DNA of 64,000 nucleotides from assembly GCF_028858725.1 (NCBI RefSeq), contig NC_084781.1:6952513-7016512 (forward strand). The letters run 5' to 3'. Made by a program: the position numbers and the translations under genes. The notes under the pieces are model-generated. The model was given only the letters and a program-made list of their open reading frames with translations. It ran no database searches and was not told the origin of the DNA. Below are positions 1 through 12,800 of the stretch, piece after piece. This DNA comes from Colius striatus (taxonomy: Eukaryota > Chordata > Aves > Coliiformes > Coliidae). How positions within the stretch are numbered: the first letter of the stretch is position 1; every line of letters begins with the position of its first letter.

Positions 1-3000
1 GTGCGTTATAGTCACTTCTGAAAAAGTGAAGGGGAGTGGTTCCTGCATCATTTGCCTTATGACTGTGTTTTGGGTGTCTGATGGCTGACTGTATGGTTTA
101 GCCTGGCAAGTGCATGCTGGTATTTGTGGCTTTCTCGATCTTCTCTGATAAGTAACACGGTTGCCCTCTTGGGTAGCGAGAGTGACCCATTGGAAGTCAC
201 CAATACGCTTGTGAATGCCACTGAACAAACACTAATGACACGTTGGTCATGCTGCTTGTAGTTGTACTTGAAGCCAAAGTGTTGAATTTGTGGAGAGAGC
301 CTGTTTACCGTAGGCACGGCAGGTGACTGCTTGGTAGAAAATGAGAAAGAATTGTCATTCCCAGGATCTTGGGCCAAAGCCAGAGCTGAGCGTATCCCAT
401 TGGAAAAGCGAAGTGACAGAGCTCAGTTTTAAAACAATGTAGGACCCATGGAGGTGTGGATGATATAGTAGCCACAGATAAAATCATAAGGACTGTAGGA
501 CCCCGGATAACAAAATGAAGGAAACATTCATGGTAGCCATGCAAACTTGGAGGCAGATGCAAGTCAAGACCATTCGTTGCTTTGTTTTTCACTTCACGGT
601 ATCAGCCCTCAGGTATTTGTAGTGAGAGTGTCTCTGTCAGGGTGGTTTGATGGTAGCTGGGATGGGGGTAGGCTTTTTGGGAGAGCAGGGATGGGGGTTC
701 TCTCACAGAAATCGCGCCTTGTGTCCTCATCTCTCCAGCCACCTTCACCATATGCTCATTGACTGTGTTTCATATGAGGTGCATCTGTCTGGAGGTTTCC
801 AATCCTTGGCCAACAGCAAGCGTTTCATACGCATGCGAGTCAAGTGCCAGTAACTGATTTCACTGTCGAGTATGATTTTACATTACTCTGAACTTACCTG
901 CTTCTCTGGTCAGGGATGGTCTCTGATTGCACCTGGTAAATAAGTCTTTGTGCCTGTTACTCTTTCTCAAAGTAAGTTATTTAGTGTTCTAAGAGGTCTG
1001 TTGGAGATGTGAGTGGTAGTTGGTGCTGGGTACGTTGCCACTGCCCTAGAGAGGGCTCTGTATTTTGTGGGTTTGCTTCTCAGGTTGTCCCATTGTGTTT
1101 CTGGAGGTACAGCTGTGAGCTGCCCCTTGCTCAGAGGTGTTCCCACACAGCAAAGAAATGAAGCACTGGGGAGCTGCTTAAGTGGAGCTGGGAGACTTGG
1201 AAATGAGTTGTTACACGCTGTCTTTTTTCACCAGGCAGTCTATAGGATTCTGTTATGAGGGGCTGTATCTGTGCCCTAAGGGCCTTCTGCTTGCAGCGGT
1301 AGGTTCTCTGTCCTTAGGGGAGATGTGCTGGTGCACGCACATTCAGCATCGTTCAGCCCATCTCTGTACCTGGCGCACGCTCTGTGCACAGTCGTGCATT
1401 CAGAAACACTGCAGATCTCAGGTTCCGGTCGACTAACCAAGAAGAAATTGCATTGGGTAGGCAGCTGCTTCCTTTACATTTCTAAACCTGACCGTTTGTC
1501 GGTAGCTGCTTGTTTTCCTGGCGGCCTTCTCGGCGTTCAGACCGCTTCAGTCCACGCTGGTGCCTGTTGGCAGCCTGTCCCTTTGCTGGTGGGTGCAGGG
1601 GCCGCGTTCCCGCCAAGGCAGTGCCTGCGCAGCACTGTTTACATCTTGCAGTGAGCCCACGTGCTCGGGGAGTGGCAGGCAGGCGTGATGGGCCATTGAT
1701 CCGCAGTGCTGGGAGCAGGAGCGGGCAGCCGGTGCTGCTGCAGCCTCGCTCTCTCCGCTTTCCTTGCTGTAGAGTTGCAGTTGGGAAGAGGCAGCTTTTC
1801 CCTTCCAGGCAAAGGTTTCGAAGGCATTCTGTGCCATGCAAGGTTCGTGTGGTAGAAGCAATGCATTTTGACATGATTTTAATTCTCTGAAGTTGCTTTA
1901 TCATTGCTTTTCCTGGTTTTTGTGGTGTTGCTGCTGCAACTGCAGATAACTGATAGTCAGCAAGGATGTGAGGAAGGGCAGGACTGTCCCCTTCTCCAGC
2001 AGCAGGTGTTGGTAGCAGCTCACAGCGAGTGTCAGCTGCAGTCTGTGTGTTTTGTATTTGACTCTCTAAGAGCATTATCTGCATCGAAAACATGAATGAC
2101 CCTCTGTTGAGAATAGGTGCTCAGGTTTGAATTGTTTTAACACTGAGGCTTGTCAAACAGAAACCAAGCGGAACATTTTGAGAAGTGTCTTGCCTTAAGC
2201 CTTGATGCTTTTTGTTGCACCACAGCTGTCCTGCAGACACAGGGATGGGTCTCGGTGTCTGTGGTTTAACTTCTTTAAAACTGAGCTGGGATTTTTGTAG
2301 CTGAGACTTTGCATGGCCTGCCTTGTAAGCTGGTGATTTAGAAGTGTCACCTAGAGACAGAAAAAAGGCTCTGTTGGGATGAAGCCTTTTAGCTGTGACA
2401 GGGAACGGTGTTATTCCGTTGCACAGCTTACCACGTTCTATTCAGCGTTGCACCTTTCTGCTCTTGGATGCTGTTCCTGTGGTGCTTGCTCCTCTCAAAG
2501 CTCTTTGTGGCACAGGTCATTACAGAAACAACGTGGTTTGGTTACTGTCTCACACGTGGCCATGTTGCACAGTGGCTTCAGGAAGCACACAACAAGTGGC
2601 ATCTCCGTTTTCACAGCTCAGAGGAAACTCAAGACTGGCGAATATAAATACTGGAGGTGAAATCAGACCGGGAGAGCTGTGACAATGTACAAACAGAACC
2701 GTGTCACCAGTTTTGGTGGCAGATGAACAGGACTGATGTTTCAGCATGCTCCCTGGAAATGCCTTCACGTGAACAGAGTGCCTTGAACATCTCTGAAGTG
2801 TAACAGTTGCTAAAGATGGTGGTTCAGTAGCAAGAAATGCTTTTAAAGTGATGGCTTTGCTGGGAACAGTAGGAGAGGTCACGCTTGGTGTCTCGCAGAG
2901 AAAGCCTGATCTGCCACTGTACTGAGTTTGCAGAGGTTGTGGGTATTTAGTGCTATGACAGGCAATGCCTATTGCGGGGGGAATGATCGGTGCCTGAGTC

Positions 3001-3739
3001 TTCGGGATGATGCTGTCTTCCCTTCAGCCACTGTAGTTGACTTGAGCTTGTTCCTTAGCTGGTCTCGGAGGTGGCTGTGTGATAGAGCTGATGGGGTGGG
3101 ATTCATCTGAAGGCATGCCAATCTTCAGGGGGTCCAAAAAGGTCCTGAAATCGTGCATTTTCCTTCCAGAGGCTGTTGGCATCGCTGTCAGGTCTTGTGG
3201 GAGCAGGTGGCCAACCCTCCCTCAGGGAGCTGTCAGAAAGGGACCGGAGCGAGCCCTGAGGTCTTGTTCGAGCTCCTGGATGCTCAGTCAGAGTTGTAGA
3301 TGCTTCTGCTCATCCAGAGAGGCTTTTATGTGAGTTTGAAGGAAGTTAGTCTTACATTTGTACTAGAAAAATAAACACAGAAGCACTGCTTTTTCTTCAG
3401 TATGTCTTCAGGGTACTCTGAAAATAGCTTCTAAGAGGAGACCTGTGCGGTTTGGTAAGAGCAACAGATTTTATGTGCTAAGGCTTGATTTCCGTGTACC
3501 CTTGTCCTTTGTTTCCCCATAACTCTTTTTGATCGTTCTGGAGCTGTAGACTATAGCTGCTTTCTATGTAGTTACACAAGTTGTATTTCCCTTTCACCAA
3601 TTGTTTGCTAGAAGACAGAATGCCAGGGTCACCTGAGGAGGGGAGGCCCTCTAGAGACCTCTTGCCCTTTGATCGGAGTGAAGTTCCTTTTGCTATTTGT
3701 GTCGATGTCTTCCAATTTCCATCCCCTTTCTCATTGCAG
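1..3739 (+). other. KMT2A: KMT2A intron 1 (3' part)
   Basis: Unique-looking intronic sequence that ends in the acceptor of KMT2A exon 2 (AG at 3738-3739). Short open frames occur on both strands, but none has a recognisable protein, splice pattern or codon bias. I see no RNA gene, intact repeat or CpG island. Exon 1, which in the family carries the menin-binding motif and the first AT-hook, must lie upstream of the window. Confidence 0.75.
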
Positions 3740-3809
3740 GATGAACAGTTTTTAGGTTTCGGTTCAGATGAGGAAGTCAAAGTACAAAGTCCCACCAGGT
3801 CCCCCACAG
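3740..3809 (+). CDS. KMT2A: KMT2A exon 2
   Basis: A 70-nt exon beginning [16 protein letters not shown], a stretch shared with human MLL1 exon 2. The acceptor is TTGCAG and the donor GTACGT. It starts on a codon boundary and ends one base into a valine codon completed by exon 3, giving [16 protein letters not shown] across the junction. This is the first coding exon in the window, so the N-terminus of the protein is not visible. Confidence 0.93.
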
Positions 3810-6800
3810 GTACGTTCAAGTCTGCTTTCTCTTTTGTGTGGGAGAAGAGATTTGCTGGGAAGGTGCTCTTTGCACGTGCCAATGGAACTGTGTTTTTATC
3901 TGTTCATTAACTAAAACGTCTCAGCAACTCACGCGGGCGGTGGGAGTGTTCCTGAGCAAATACTCGTGTGACCTGAGTAATGCTTGCCTGACGCTCGGAG
4001 AGATTTAACACATGCTCTGCACTCTCTGCTTCCCTCTCAGTTAAATCTAGTCCGCGGAAACCTCGTGGGAGACCCCGCAGTAGTTCTGACAGAAGTTCAG
4101 CTGTACTGTCAGACTCTTCATCAGTGTGTTCCCCTTCGAGCAAGTCTGAGACCACCTCCATGGAGAAGGTAAAGAAGAAGGAATTGAAGAGCGGGGAGAA
4201 GAGACGAGGAAGACCTCCGACACTTACGAGCGTCAAGTTCAAATTGTCCCAAGTGAAGGACACATCAGACGTTCAGAAGGGCAGCAAAGAAGAAAAAGAG
4301 AGTCTGAAAAAAATCAAAAGGTCACCATCCACTACATTTCAGCAAGCAACTAAAATCAAGAAACTGAGAACTAGTAAGCTCTCCCCACTCAAATCTAAAT
4401 TTAAACCTGGGGCGAAACTTCAGATTGGGAGGAAGAGCGTTCAGATCGCGCGCAGGAGAGGGAGGCCACCGTCCTCTGAACGTTTAAAGACTTCCTCAAC
4501 CTTAGTCATAAACTCGCAGCTGGAGAAGCCCCAAAGGATTCGCAAAGAAAAAGATGGCACGCCACCTCTTACGAAAGAGGAGAAGACTGCTGTCAGGCAA
4601 AGCCCGCGCAGGATTAAGCCTGTCAGGATTATACCTTCCACCAAAAGGACGGATGCCACAATTGCAAAGCAGCTCTTGCAGAGAGCTAAAAAGGGGGCGC
4701 AGAAAAAGATCGAGAAAGAAGCAGCCAAACTGCAGGGCCGAAAGGGGAGAACCCAGCTCAAAAATATCCGACAGTTCATCATGCCGGTTGTGAGCGCAAT
4801 CTCCTCGCGGATCATTAAAACACCCAAGCGGTTCATCGAGGATGAGGACTACGATCCTCCTATTAAAATATCCAGACTCGAATCCACGCCCAACAGCAGG
4901 TTCAGCGCCACGTCCTGTGGCTCCAGTGAAAAGTCCAGTGCTGCGTCTCAGCATTCGTCTCAGATGTCTTCAGACTCCTCGCGGTCCAGTAGCCCCAGCG
5001 TGGATACGTCCACGGACTCCCAGGCTTCCGAGGAGATGCAGACGCTTTCCGAGGAGCGAAGCAATACTCCAGAAGTTCACGCACCACTGCCTGTTTCTCA
5101 GTCCCCTGAAAACGATAACGGGGACAGGAGAAACAGGAGGTTTTCAATAACGGAAAGAAGTTTTGGCCAGAGGACTGGTAAAAAGCTGTCGGCCTTACCA
5201 AGCGTGCCGCAGCAGCAGTCCTCCTCCTCTCCTCCTCCCCCTTTGCTCACTCCCCCACCACCGCTGCAGCCCACTTCCAGCATCTCAGACCATACCCCTT
5301 GGCTCATGCCTCCTACCATACCCTTAGCCTCACCCTTCCTTCCCGCTTCTGCTGCGCCGATGCAAGAGAAGCGGAAGTCGATCCTGCGAGAGCCGACGTT
5401 TAGGTGGACCTCCCTGAAGCATTCCAGATCGGAACCGCAGTACTTCTCCTCAGCCAAGTATGCCAAAGAGGGTCTCATCCGCAAACCGATATTTGACAAC
5501 TTCAGGCCCCCACCGCTGACGCCAGAGGACGTTGGCTTTGCGTCAGGCTTCTCAACGCCAGGCGCCACGGCTCCAACGCGCCTGTTCTCTCTTCACTCTG
5601 GAACGAGGTTTGATATGCACAAGAGAAGTCCTCTGCTGAGAGCGCCCAGATTCACACCGAGCGAGGCCCACTCCAGGATCTTTGAGTCCGTGACTCTGCC
5701 CTCGTCCGTTGGTCGTGCCACCACAGGGACCTCTGCCGCGGGTGGCTCCTCGAGGAAGAGGAAGAGGAGAGTGTTCAGCCCCATCCGCTCAGAACCCCGG
5801 TCTCCTTCACACTCCATGAGGACGAGAAGCGGGAGACTTAGCACCTCTGACCTGACAACTCTCACCCCGCAGTCTTCTGTCTCTTCTTCATTAACGAGCA
5901 TTTCTGTTAGTTCTCTTGCCACTAGTGCCTTAAATTCAACTTTTACTTTTCCTTCCCACTCCCTGTCACAGTCTGGGGAATCAGCAGAAAGAAGCCAGAG
6001 GCCGAGGAAGCAGACTAGCACTCCGGCAGAGCCTTTCTCATCTGGCAACCCTACTCCTCTCTTCCCCTGGTTCACATCGAGTCCCCAGACAGAGAGAGGC
6101 AGGAACAAGGACAAGGCGGCGGAGGAACTCTCTAAAGATAAAGACGCTGACAAGAGCTTGGAGAAGGACAAGAGCAGAGAGAAAGACCGAGAGAGAGAAA
6201 AGGAGAACAAGCGGGAGTCAAGGAAGGAGAAAAGGAGGAAAGGGTCTGAAATTCAAAGTAGCTCTGCTCTGTTTCCTGTAGGCAAAGCATCCAAAGAAAA
6301 AGCTGTCAGCGAAGATGGTGCGGCATCGTCGTCTGCCAAAAAACCTGCCGGGCGGAAGAAGTCTACGGCGTCGGATCCCGCGGCAGATGCTTCCGCTGCT
6401 GCTGTGGTAGATACAGCAGTCATCAAGACCAAAATGTCCAAGAAAGGGAGAGGGGGGTTAGACAAATCAGATCTGGACCTCAGCCCTGCTGTGCCGTCTT
6501 CAGAGAAGGAAAAAGCCCTGCGTCTTTCTGCTCCTTCGTCAAGCGCTGTTAAACATTCCGCTTCCTCCATCAGCTCTATGTTGGCTCAAGCAGACAAACT
6601 GCCAATGACTGACAAGAGGGTGGCCAGCCTTCTGAAGAAGGCAAAAGCCCAGCTGTACAAAATTGAGAAGAGCAAGTCCCTCAAGCAGGCAGATCAGCCA
6701 AAAGCACAGGTACGCCTTTTTCCACAATTGTACTGTTTCGGTTCTTTTTGTGGAGCGCAGCTTGTTTTGAGCTTGGGCTGAAAGTCACAAGTAGCTTTTG

Positions 6801-9800
6801 TATCCTGAGCGTGAAAAATTAACGTGCCGAGCTAAGCAGCTGTTAGTGCAACAGATGGCAAACGATCCAAGAATGAGAAGCCCTGGGCAGAAGCTGAGGG
6901 GGAGAGGGAGCTGCTGTTGTGGTCGACTCAGGGGGGAGCTGCATGCATTTTTAGAGATCAGTACAGCGTAACTGCTCACTGGGTTTCTCTGAATAAATCT
7001 GAGCAAAGTGATCATCCAAAGCAGTCAAACTCTCTGTCCAAAGCACGCTTCCAACAAACTGCAGTAGTGTGTGTTGGCCTCAGTGTTTCTTGTAGGCCCT
7101 TCTGAAGGTAAAGTTGGTCTGGGCTCTTCATTTTTTAACTTCAAACGGTGATGCGTTAAAGTGTGAGTGAAATGTGCCTATTTTAAATAGAAAACTCTTT
7201 TTTTTTTTTGTCTCTAACGTGAATAAATGCATGTTTCTGTGTGTCTGTTCTGGTATGGAGGGAGGAGTGCAGGCCCTCACAATTACTTGTTTGGGGGAGT
7301 TCTTTTATCAGGAGATGTTTCAGAATCCTGCGATGAGAATATGGGAAATAGCACCAAAGTGCTACATTTCTTTTAGCCCCTCATCTTAAAGGCTAGCAGC
7401 TACAAAGCTATCAAACAGCTTGATTTACTTCGGGCTATCACTGGATTGGTTCATACCAAATGTCAGTCTTATTCCAGTCAGCTCTGATCTTTGTGATACC
7501 AATGCCTTGATAACACAGCTTCATGAGCGAGTTTGCTTCCAGTAGGTGGAAACTTACCTTGTCATTCCAAGTTATTAAAACCTCTTGTTCTCTTGGATCA
7601 CCAAGGCTCAGAAGGCCAAGAGTCTTTAATTTTATCCCGATTCTTATAGAGCGCAAGCCAAGAGACAAATTTCTGCCAAATTAGCTCCTTTGAGGTAGTT
7701 TAGAAGTTTCTATTCCATATTTCCCAGTCTCATTTGGTCACTGTTCTTAGGAATACTGTCTATTCTCATTTTCTGACATCTAGGGACAGGAGAGTGACTC
7801 GTCAGAAACGTCGGTTCGAGGACCACGGATCAAACATGTTTGCAGGAGAGCAGCCGTGGCGCTGGGCCGCAAGCGAGCCGTGTTTCCTGATGACATGCCC
7901 ACTCTGAGTGCCTTACCCTGGGAAGAGCGGGAGAAGATACTGTCTTCCATGGGGAATGATGGTGAGTGAAGGTTTTTAGCTTTCATCTGTGGATTCACGC
8001 AAGGTCAGCTTTCGATGGCTGCTTGAAATAAGTGATTAAAGAGGGAAGGCATGTTAAACAGCTCCAGGCTCTCTGTTACAGTGTCACTATGTTACAGTTA
8101 TCGCTGGTGATTGCTGTAAACCTGTGTTATGTGGTAAACTTTTCCTCTGCTGAGGAGTGTATGTGCACGTGTACATGTGCACGTGTCTGCTCACACGTAC
8201 CTCTTGTGTGGCTCTGCAGAAGGGCTTACACTTATTGGGATCAATTCTGTTAGCAAATAAGATGCTTCTCAAGCCTTCTGTGACATCAGTGAATTCACGC
8301 TGGACATTTTTGTTGATAGATAAGTCGTCGATCGCTGGCTCAGAAGAGGCTGAACCTCTCGCTCCACCTATCAAGCCGATTAAGCCTGTTACTAGGAACA
8401 AGGCACAGCAAGAGCCTCCGGTGAAGAAGGGCCGGCGCTCAAGGCGCTGTGGGCAGTGTTCGGGCTGCCAGGTTCCAGAGGACTGTGGTGTCTGTACGAA
8501 CTGTCTAGACAAACCCAAGTTTGGCGGGCGCAATATAAAGAAGCAGTGCTGCAAGTAAGTGTGTGTCCAGGGAAGGGTTCAGGTGTTCCCTACGCTGAGT
8601 GGGATGAGTGCAGCCACGCTGAGGGACAGGGAACATCACGTCTACCCTGTAATGCAGGCCTTGGCTAAACTGGCCCTGGGCTGGGGCTGGGTCACAGCAG
8701 GGAACTGTAAACATTCTAAGAGTCAAGATCCCAGTTCAAGGTGTCCTTATTATGAGCTCTTTTTCTCAAGTTCCGTTCTGATTTGCTCTCCCCAGCACGA
8801 TGAGACTGGCGTAGCATTGAAAAGTGGTTGGTGTGAGACCAGTGGCCGTCATTAGGCAGCGTGGGTTTCTGCAAGAAGGGCAACTTAAACGGAAATACTT
8901 AGCTCTTTTTCTCCCAAATTACATTTCTGAAGAATTTGTGTTTTCAATGCTGTGTTTGTCTGTTGTGTGTACACTTCACATGTCAAAGATGTCTCCGTGT
9001 CATTAAGAAACACCACTTATCCTTGGTTTTTCCTATCATTTCTTAGAAAAGTCACTTAGCCTGAACCTTTTGCTTTTTTAAACTGCTGCATTAAATTGAA
9101 TTTACCAGACTAGATAATCTGTCTTGAAAGGCAGCAGCTGAAGTGGCACCAATAGAGATCGTTGTGGTATGAAAGCTATTTATAAAGCAGAGCTGTGAGA
9201 ATTGCTCTGTAGTGTTCATCTGTGTGAAAACACTCTGCAGACTGCGATCTCTAAGTAGTCTCGCTCTTCACAGCTCTGCCCAGGCATCAGGCTAGGTTTC
9301 AAAACCATGGGCCCGCCACATGAATGAAGCTGGAAGCAAAGCCTGGCCCAACCTATGCAAAATGTAAGAGAAACGAAGGCTTCAAAAAGGCTTGGTTGCC
9401 TGATACAATCTTGCTTCAGGAGTCACTGCCTTGGTCTGAAATTATCTCAGTTTGGATTACGTAAAAGCTACAGCTGAGAGAATTTGATGAGGTTTCTGAG
9501 AGCTCTTGGGAGTGTTCTGGTGCTTCTCAAATCTAAGAAAGGGCATGGAAGGGGGATTTAGCAGTGAAGCAGTGTTGTTACGTAAGCGGTTTTATTAACC
9601 TCAAAGTAGCGTTAGAGTGTGGAAAACCAAAAGGGAAATACAGAGGAAAAGGAGAAGTTTCTTTTATGTGTCTTTGAAGAAAGGAGAGGGAGGGGGAAAG
9701 AAAAGACTGCTTGGGAAAAGCTAGTAGGTGTATTGGTAATGTTGTTTTCAGTTTTTCATGTGTACAGACTCTCCTCTTAATGTCTGCCGTTCTCTTCTGA

Positions 9801-12800
9801 CTTCACAACATTCTTTTTCTTTTTAGGATGAGGAAATGTCAGAATCTACAGTGGATGCCTTCAAAAGCCTATCTCCAGAAGCAAGCTAAAGGTAGGCTAA
9901 AACGCTTGGTTCGAGTATGGCACGGGAGAGAAATTTATGTGTCTTAAATTTTGCTCCTTGTGCTGTCATTGTGGCTATACTGAGCTTATAAAAGGTTCGT
10001 CTGCGGCCAAATGCTAAGGGTGGGCCTGTCTGCTCTGCTGGCCTCAGGTGGAAGCTGTGGGAGAGATGCGAGTCCAGGCAGCATCAGTGCTCCCTGACAG
10101 TGGCTGTTTTCAGCACTGCACATGTAGCTTCTCCTTTTGTAGGGAACTGCTGCTGATGGCAGGTCAGTCTCCACTCTGCCCTTCAGGTGAAGCGTTTCTC
10201 AGAGGCTTGCCTGCTCCTGAGTGATATGAGGACTGATGGGTCTGTTGGAGCTGCCTCGTCTCTGACATAAGGCACGAGCGAGCCGTCACAAGTGTTCTGT
10301 TAAATCCCTGCCAGGAGACCTCGGTGCCGGACCTCTGGAGGTCTGTGTGTCAGCATGACAGGGTCAGGCGGCTGCCTCGAATGCCCTGAACTTCACCGTA
10401 CAAAGTCTGCTTTCTCCTTGGCACAGTTAAGCTCTGAATCTGCTTTACTGCAGGAGGGTTTTGCTTACTGCTCTGTCAGAATAGAGGCCCCAAGGTATTA
10501 GAACACAGGCTGCAATGTAAGCCAAGTGCAGTGATGTGAACGACAACATGCTTTATGTTTTGGAGTACTCTTTTTTTCTTTTATAAGCTGTAGAGACAAA
10601 ATCTGACATCAAAGTATTTGTTTCCATGTTCAAAAGAGAAGCAAATCATTGGAAGTCACACCATTTGTCTGTCTTGCTTTATTGATGCTGCTTCTTCCTA
10701 GCTGCAAAAAAGAAAGAGAAGAAGTCGAAGGCAAATGAAAAGAAAGAAAGCCATTCTGGAAAGAACCAGTTGGACTCTGGACAGAAGCAAACTTCTCAGG
10801 CTGTCACATCAAGAGAAGACAACGCTCTAAAGAAGAACAGTGAGCCTGCCCGGAAGCCCGTTGAGGAGAAGCATGAGGATGGGAATTCCTCTGTTCCGGT
10901 GTCGGAGCCCAAACAGGTCCCCGCATCTGGTACCAGAAAGACTGGCAAGCAGACAACACCGCCAGTACAGCTCGCTCCATCTCAGCCACCCAGCTCAGGA
11001 CCTTTGAAAAAAGAAGCACCTAAACTTCCCACTTCTGAGCCTAAGAAAAAGCAGACTCCCCAGCCAGAAATAGGTAAATGGCACTGTTTATCCTCATTAT
11101 GTTTGAATCACATTAAGTAACGATGTTAGTACCGCTGAAAGCTGTTGGATGCTTATAACCGGCTTTATGATCTGTCGAAGTGAGGTCAGAGTGGTTTGGA
11201 ACCTGTGCTTAGAACTGGCATCCTTTGTCTTAGGCTGCAGGGTGTGTGTTTGGGCAGGGAGAAAGACAGACGTCTTGGTTTTGACTTTTAGCCACGATGT
11301 CTTGATAGACCTGAAGTACATCTTCAGTACTGTGGGGTCTGTCAACTGCTCACAGTCTGAATATGTGGAACAACAAAGATGTAGTCTCTTAGTACAAAAC
11401 CGTAGTCCGCCACTGCACGTAGTGCAGAACAGCATGAACAGTGACCAGCAAGGCAACTCCAGGACTTGAGTGACTTTGCACCCGAAGTGCCTCGGGTTTT
11501 CAGCAAAACAGATCTTCCAGCTCGTGCCTCGAGGAGTCTGCTCAGATGAGGCGCCCTCACAGAAGAGGGTGGAAAAAATTCCAGTCTGAAATTCACTGCA
11601 TGTTACCCAGATGATTTTTTTTCCCTTTTCTCCTCTACAGGTGGCTGTTAGTTGCTTGAAATACTCATAATTTTCCTCCCTTTCCTAGGCACAGAACACA
11701 GCAAACAGAAAAAAATTGCTCCCCGTCCAACTTTCCCTGTGAAACAGAAACCAAAAGAAAAGGTGAATACCGTTTTTTGTACACAGTAAATTTCAGGAGG
11801 CTGGCACTTGTGTCTGTCTAGAGAGTAGCACTGTATTCCTTAACCCCCTGATCGAGTGTCTTTTTGTACTTAATGCTGTTAGATTTTCCCTTGGGTCAGT
11901 ATGCGGACACCAAAGTACCCGGCGTCTGCCTAAGATTCGGGTCGGATGTGAACTTGTTCTCTAAGAACGGTGTGTTGTGAGGCGGAGGCTTTTCTGTAAG
12001 AAATGGAACTACCTTCATCTGGGAAGCAGCTCCATTCTGACAAACCCATAAATAATTGTCTTCCTGAAACCTGAGAGAGGAATGTGTAGGGACTAATTAC
12101 ATCCAGAGTTGCCCTGGTGTGGGAAAACAAACCTCAGTGCTCTGATGAGAGAGTGCAACGTGGTGTTAGAGGAGAATGCAGCGGGTCGAATTAGAAGCCT
12201 AACGTTGTGTGGAGCGCTCCTGAGGAATGGCTTGCACAACGGCTGCTTTCCTGCAGTTTTCACGTGCTCGTTGATTCTGTGATGGTTTGGGGGTTTTGTC
12301 TTGTAAAGTGCCTACAGGGTTTTATATAATGTGAGTGAAGTGACGAGATTTGGGGTTGGGATTAATGCAGGCTCCTTTACTTGACTAGGAAAAGCCCCCT
12401 CCTATAAGCAAGCCAGAAAGCAGCACGCTGAATTTGCTCAGCACTCTGACTAATGGAAGCAGTTCCAAGCAAAAGCCACCTACAGACGGAGTCCACAGAA
12501 TCCGAGTGGATTTCAAGGTAGAGGACACAATGTTTTAAGTATTTGAATGTTACCTGGCTCTAACCACTGGAAGTAGTCCCTCAGGAGCGCTGGCGGTGAC
12601 TTCTAAGTGTGTGTGTGTGTGGTGCCAACCGCAAATAGGAGCCTTCATGACGAGCCACTCGGTTGATTTTTAGAAGCTTGTTTTGCCTTTTTTTTTCCTT
12701 ATAATTAGAGTACTGGATGAAGAGACACTTAAAGCTTTAAAAACCTAACTGTCAATGTGTGAGGATGAGCAAGAAATTGAGGTTAATGAAGAATTATTCC

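Noticed and set aside
1482-2093. 203-codon minus-strand open frame in KMT2A intron 1
   Set aside because: No recognisable protein and no splice or promoter signals; it overlaps other frames of similar length as expected by chance.
4441-6570. Several minus-strand open frames inside KMT2A exon 3
   Set aside because: Antisense shadows of the biased KMT2A coding sequence.
12270-12297. Possible remnant of a CR1 LINE tail (GATTCTGTGATGG-like)
   Set aside because: Only one short partial match to the CR1 3' repeat and no upstream CR1 sequence that I can recognise.
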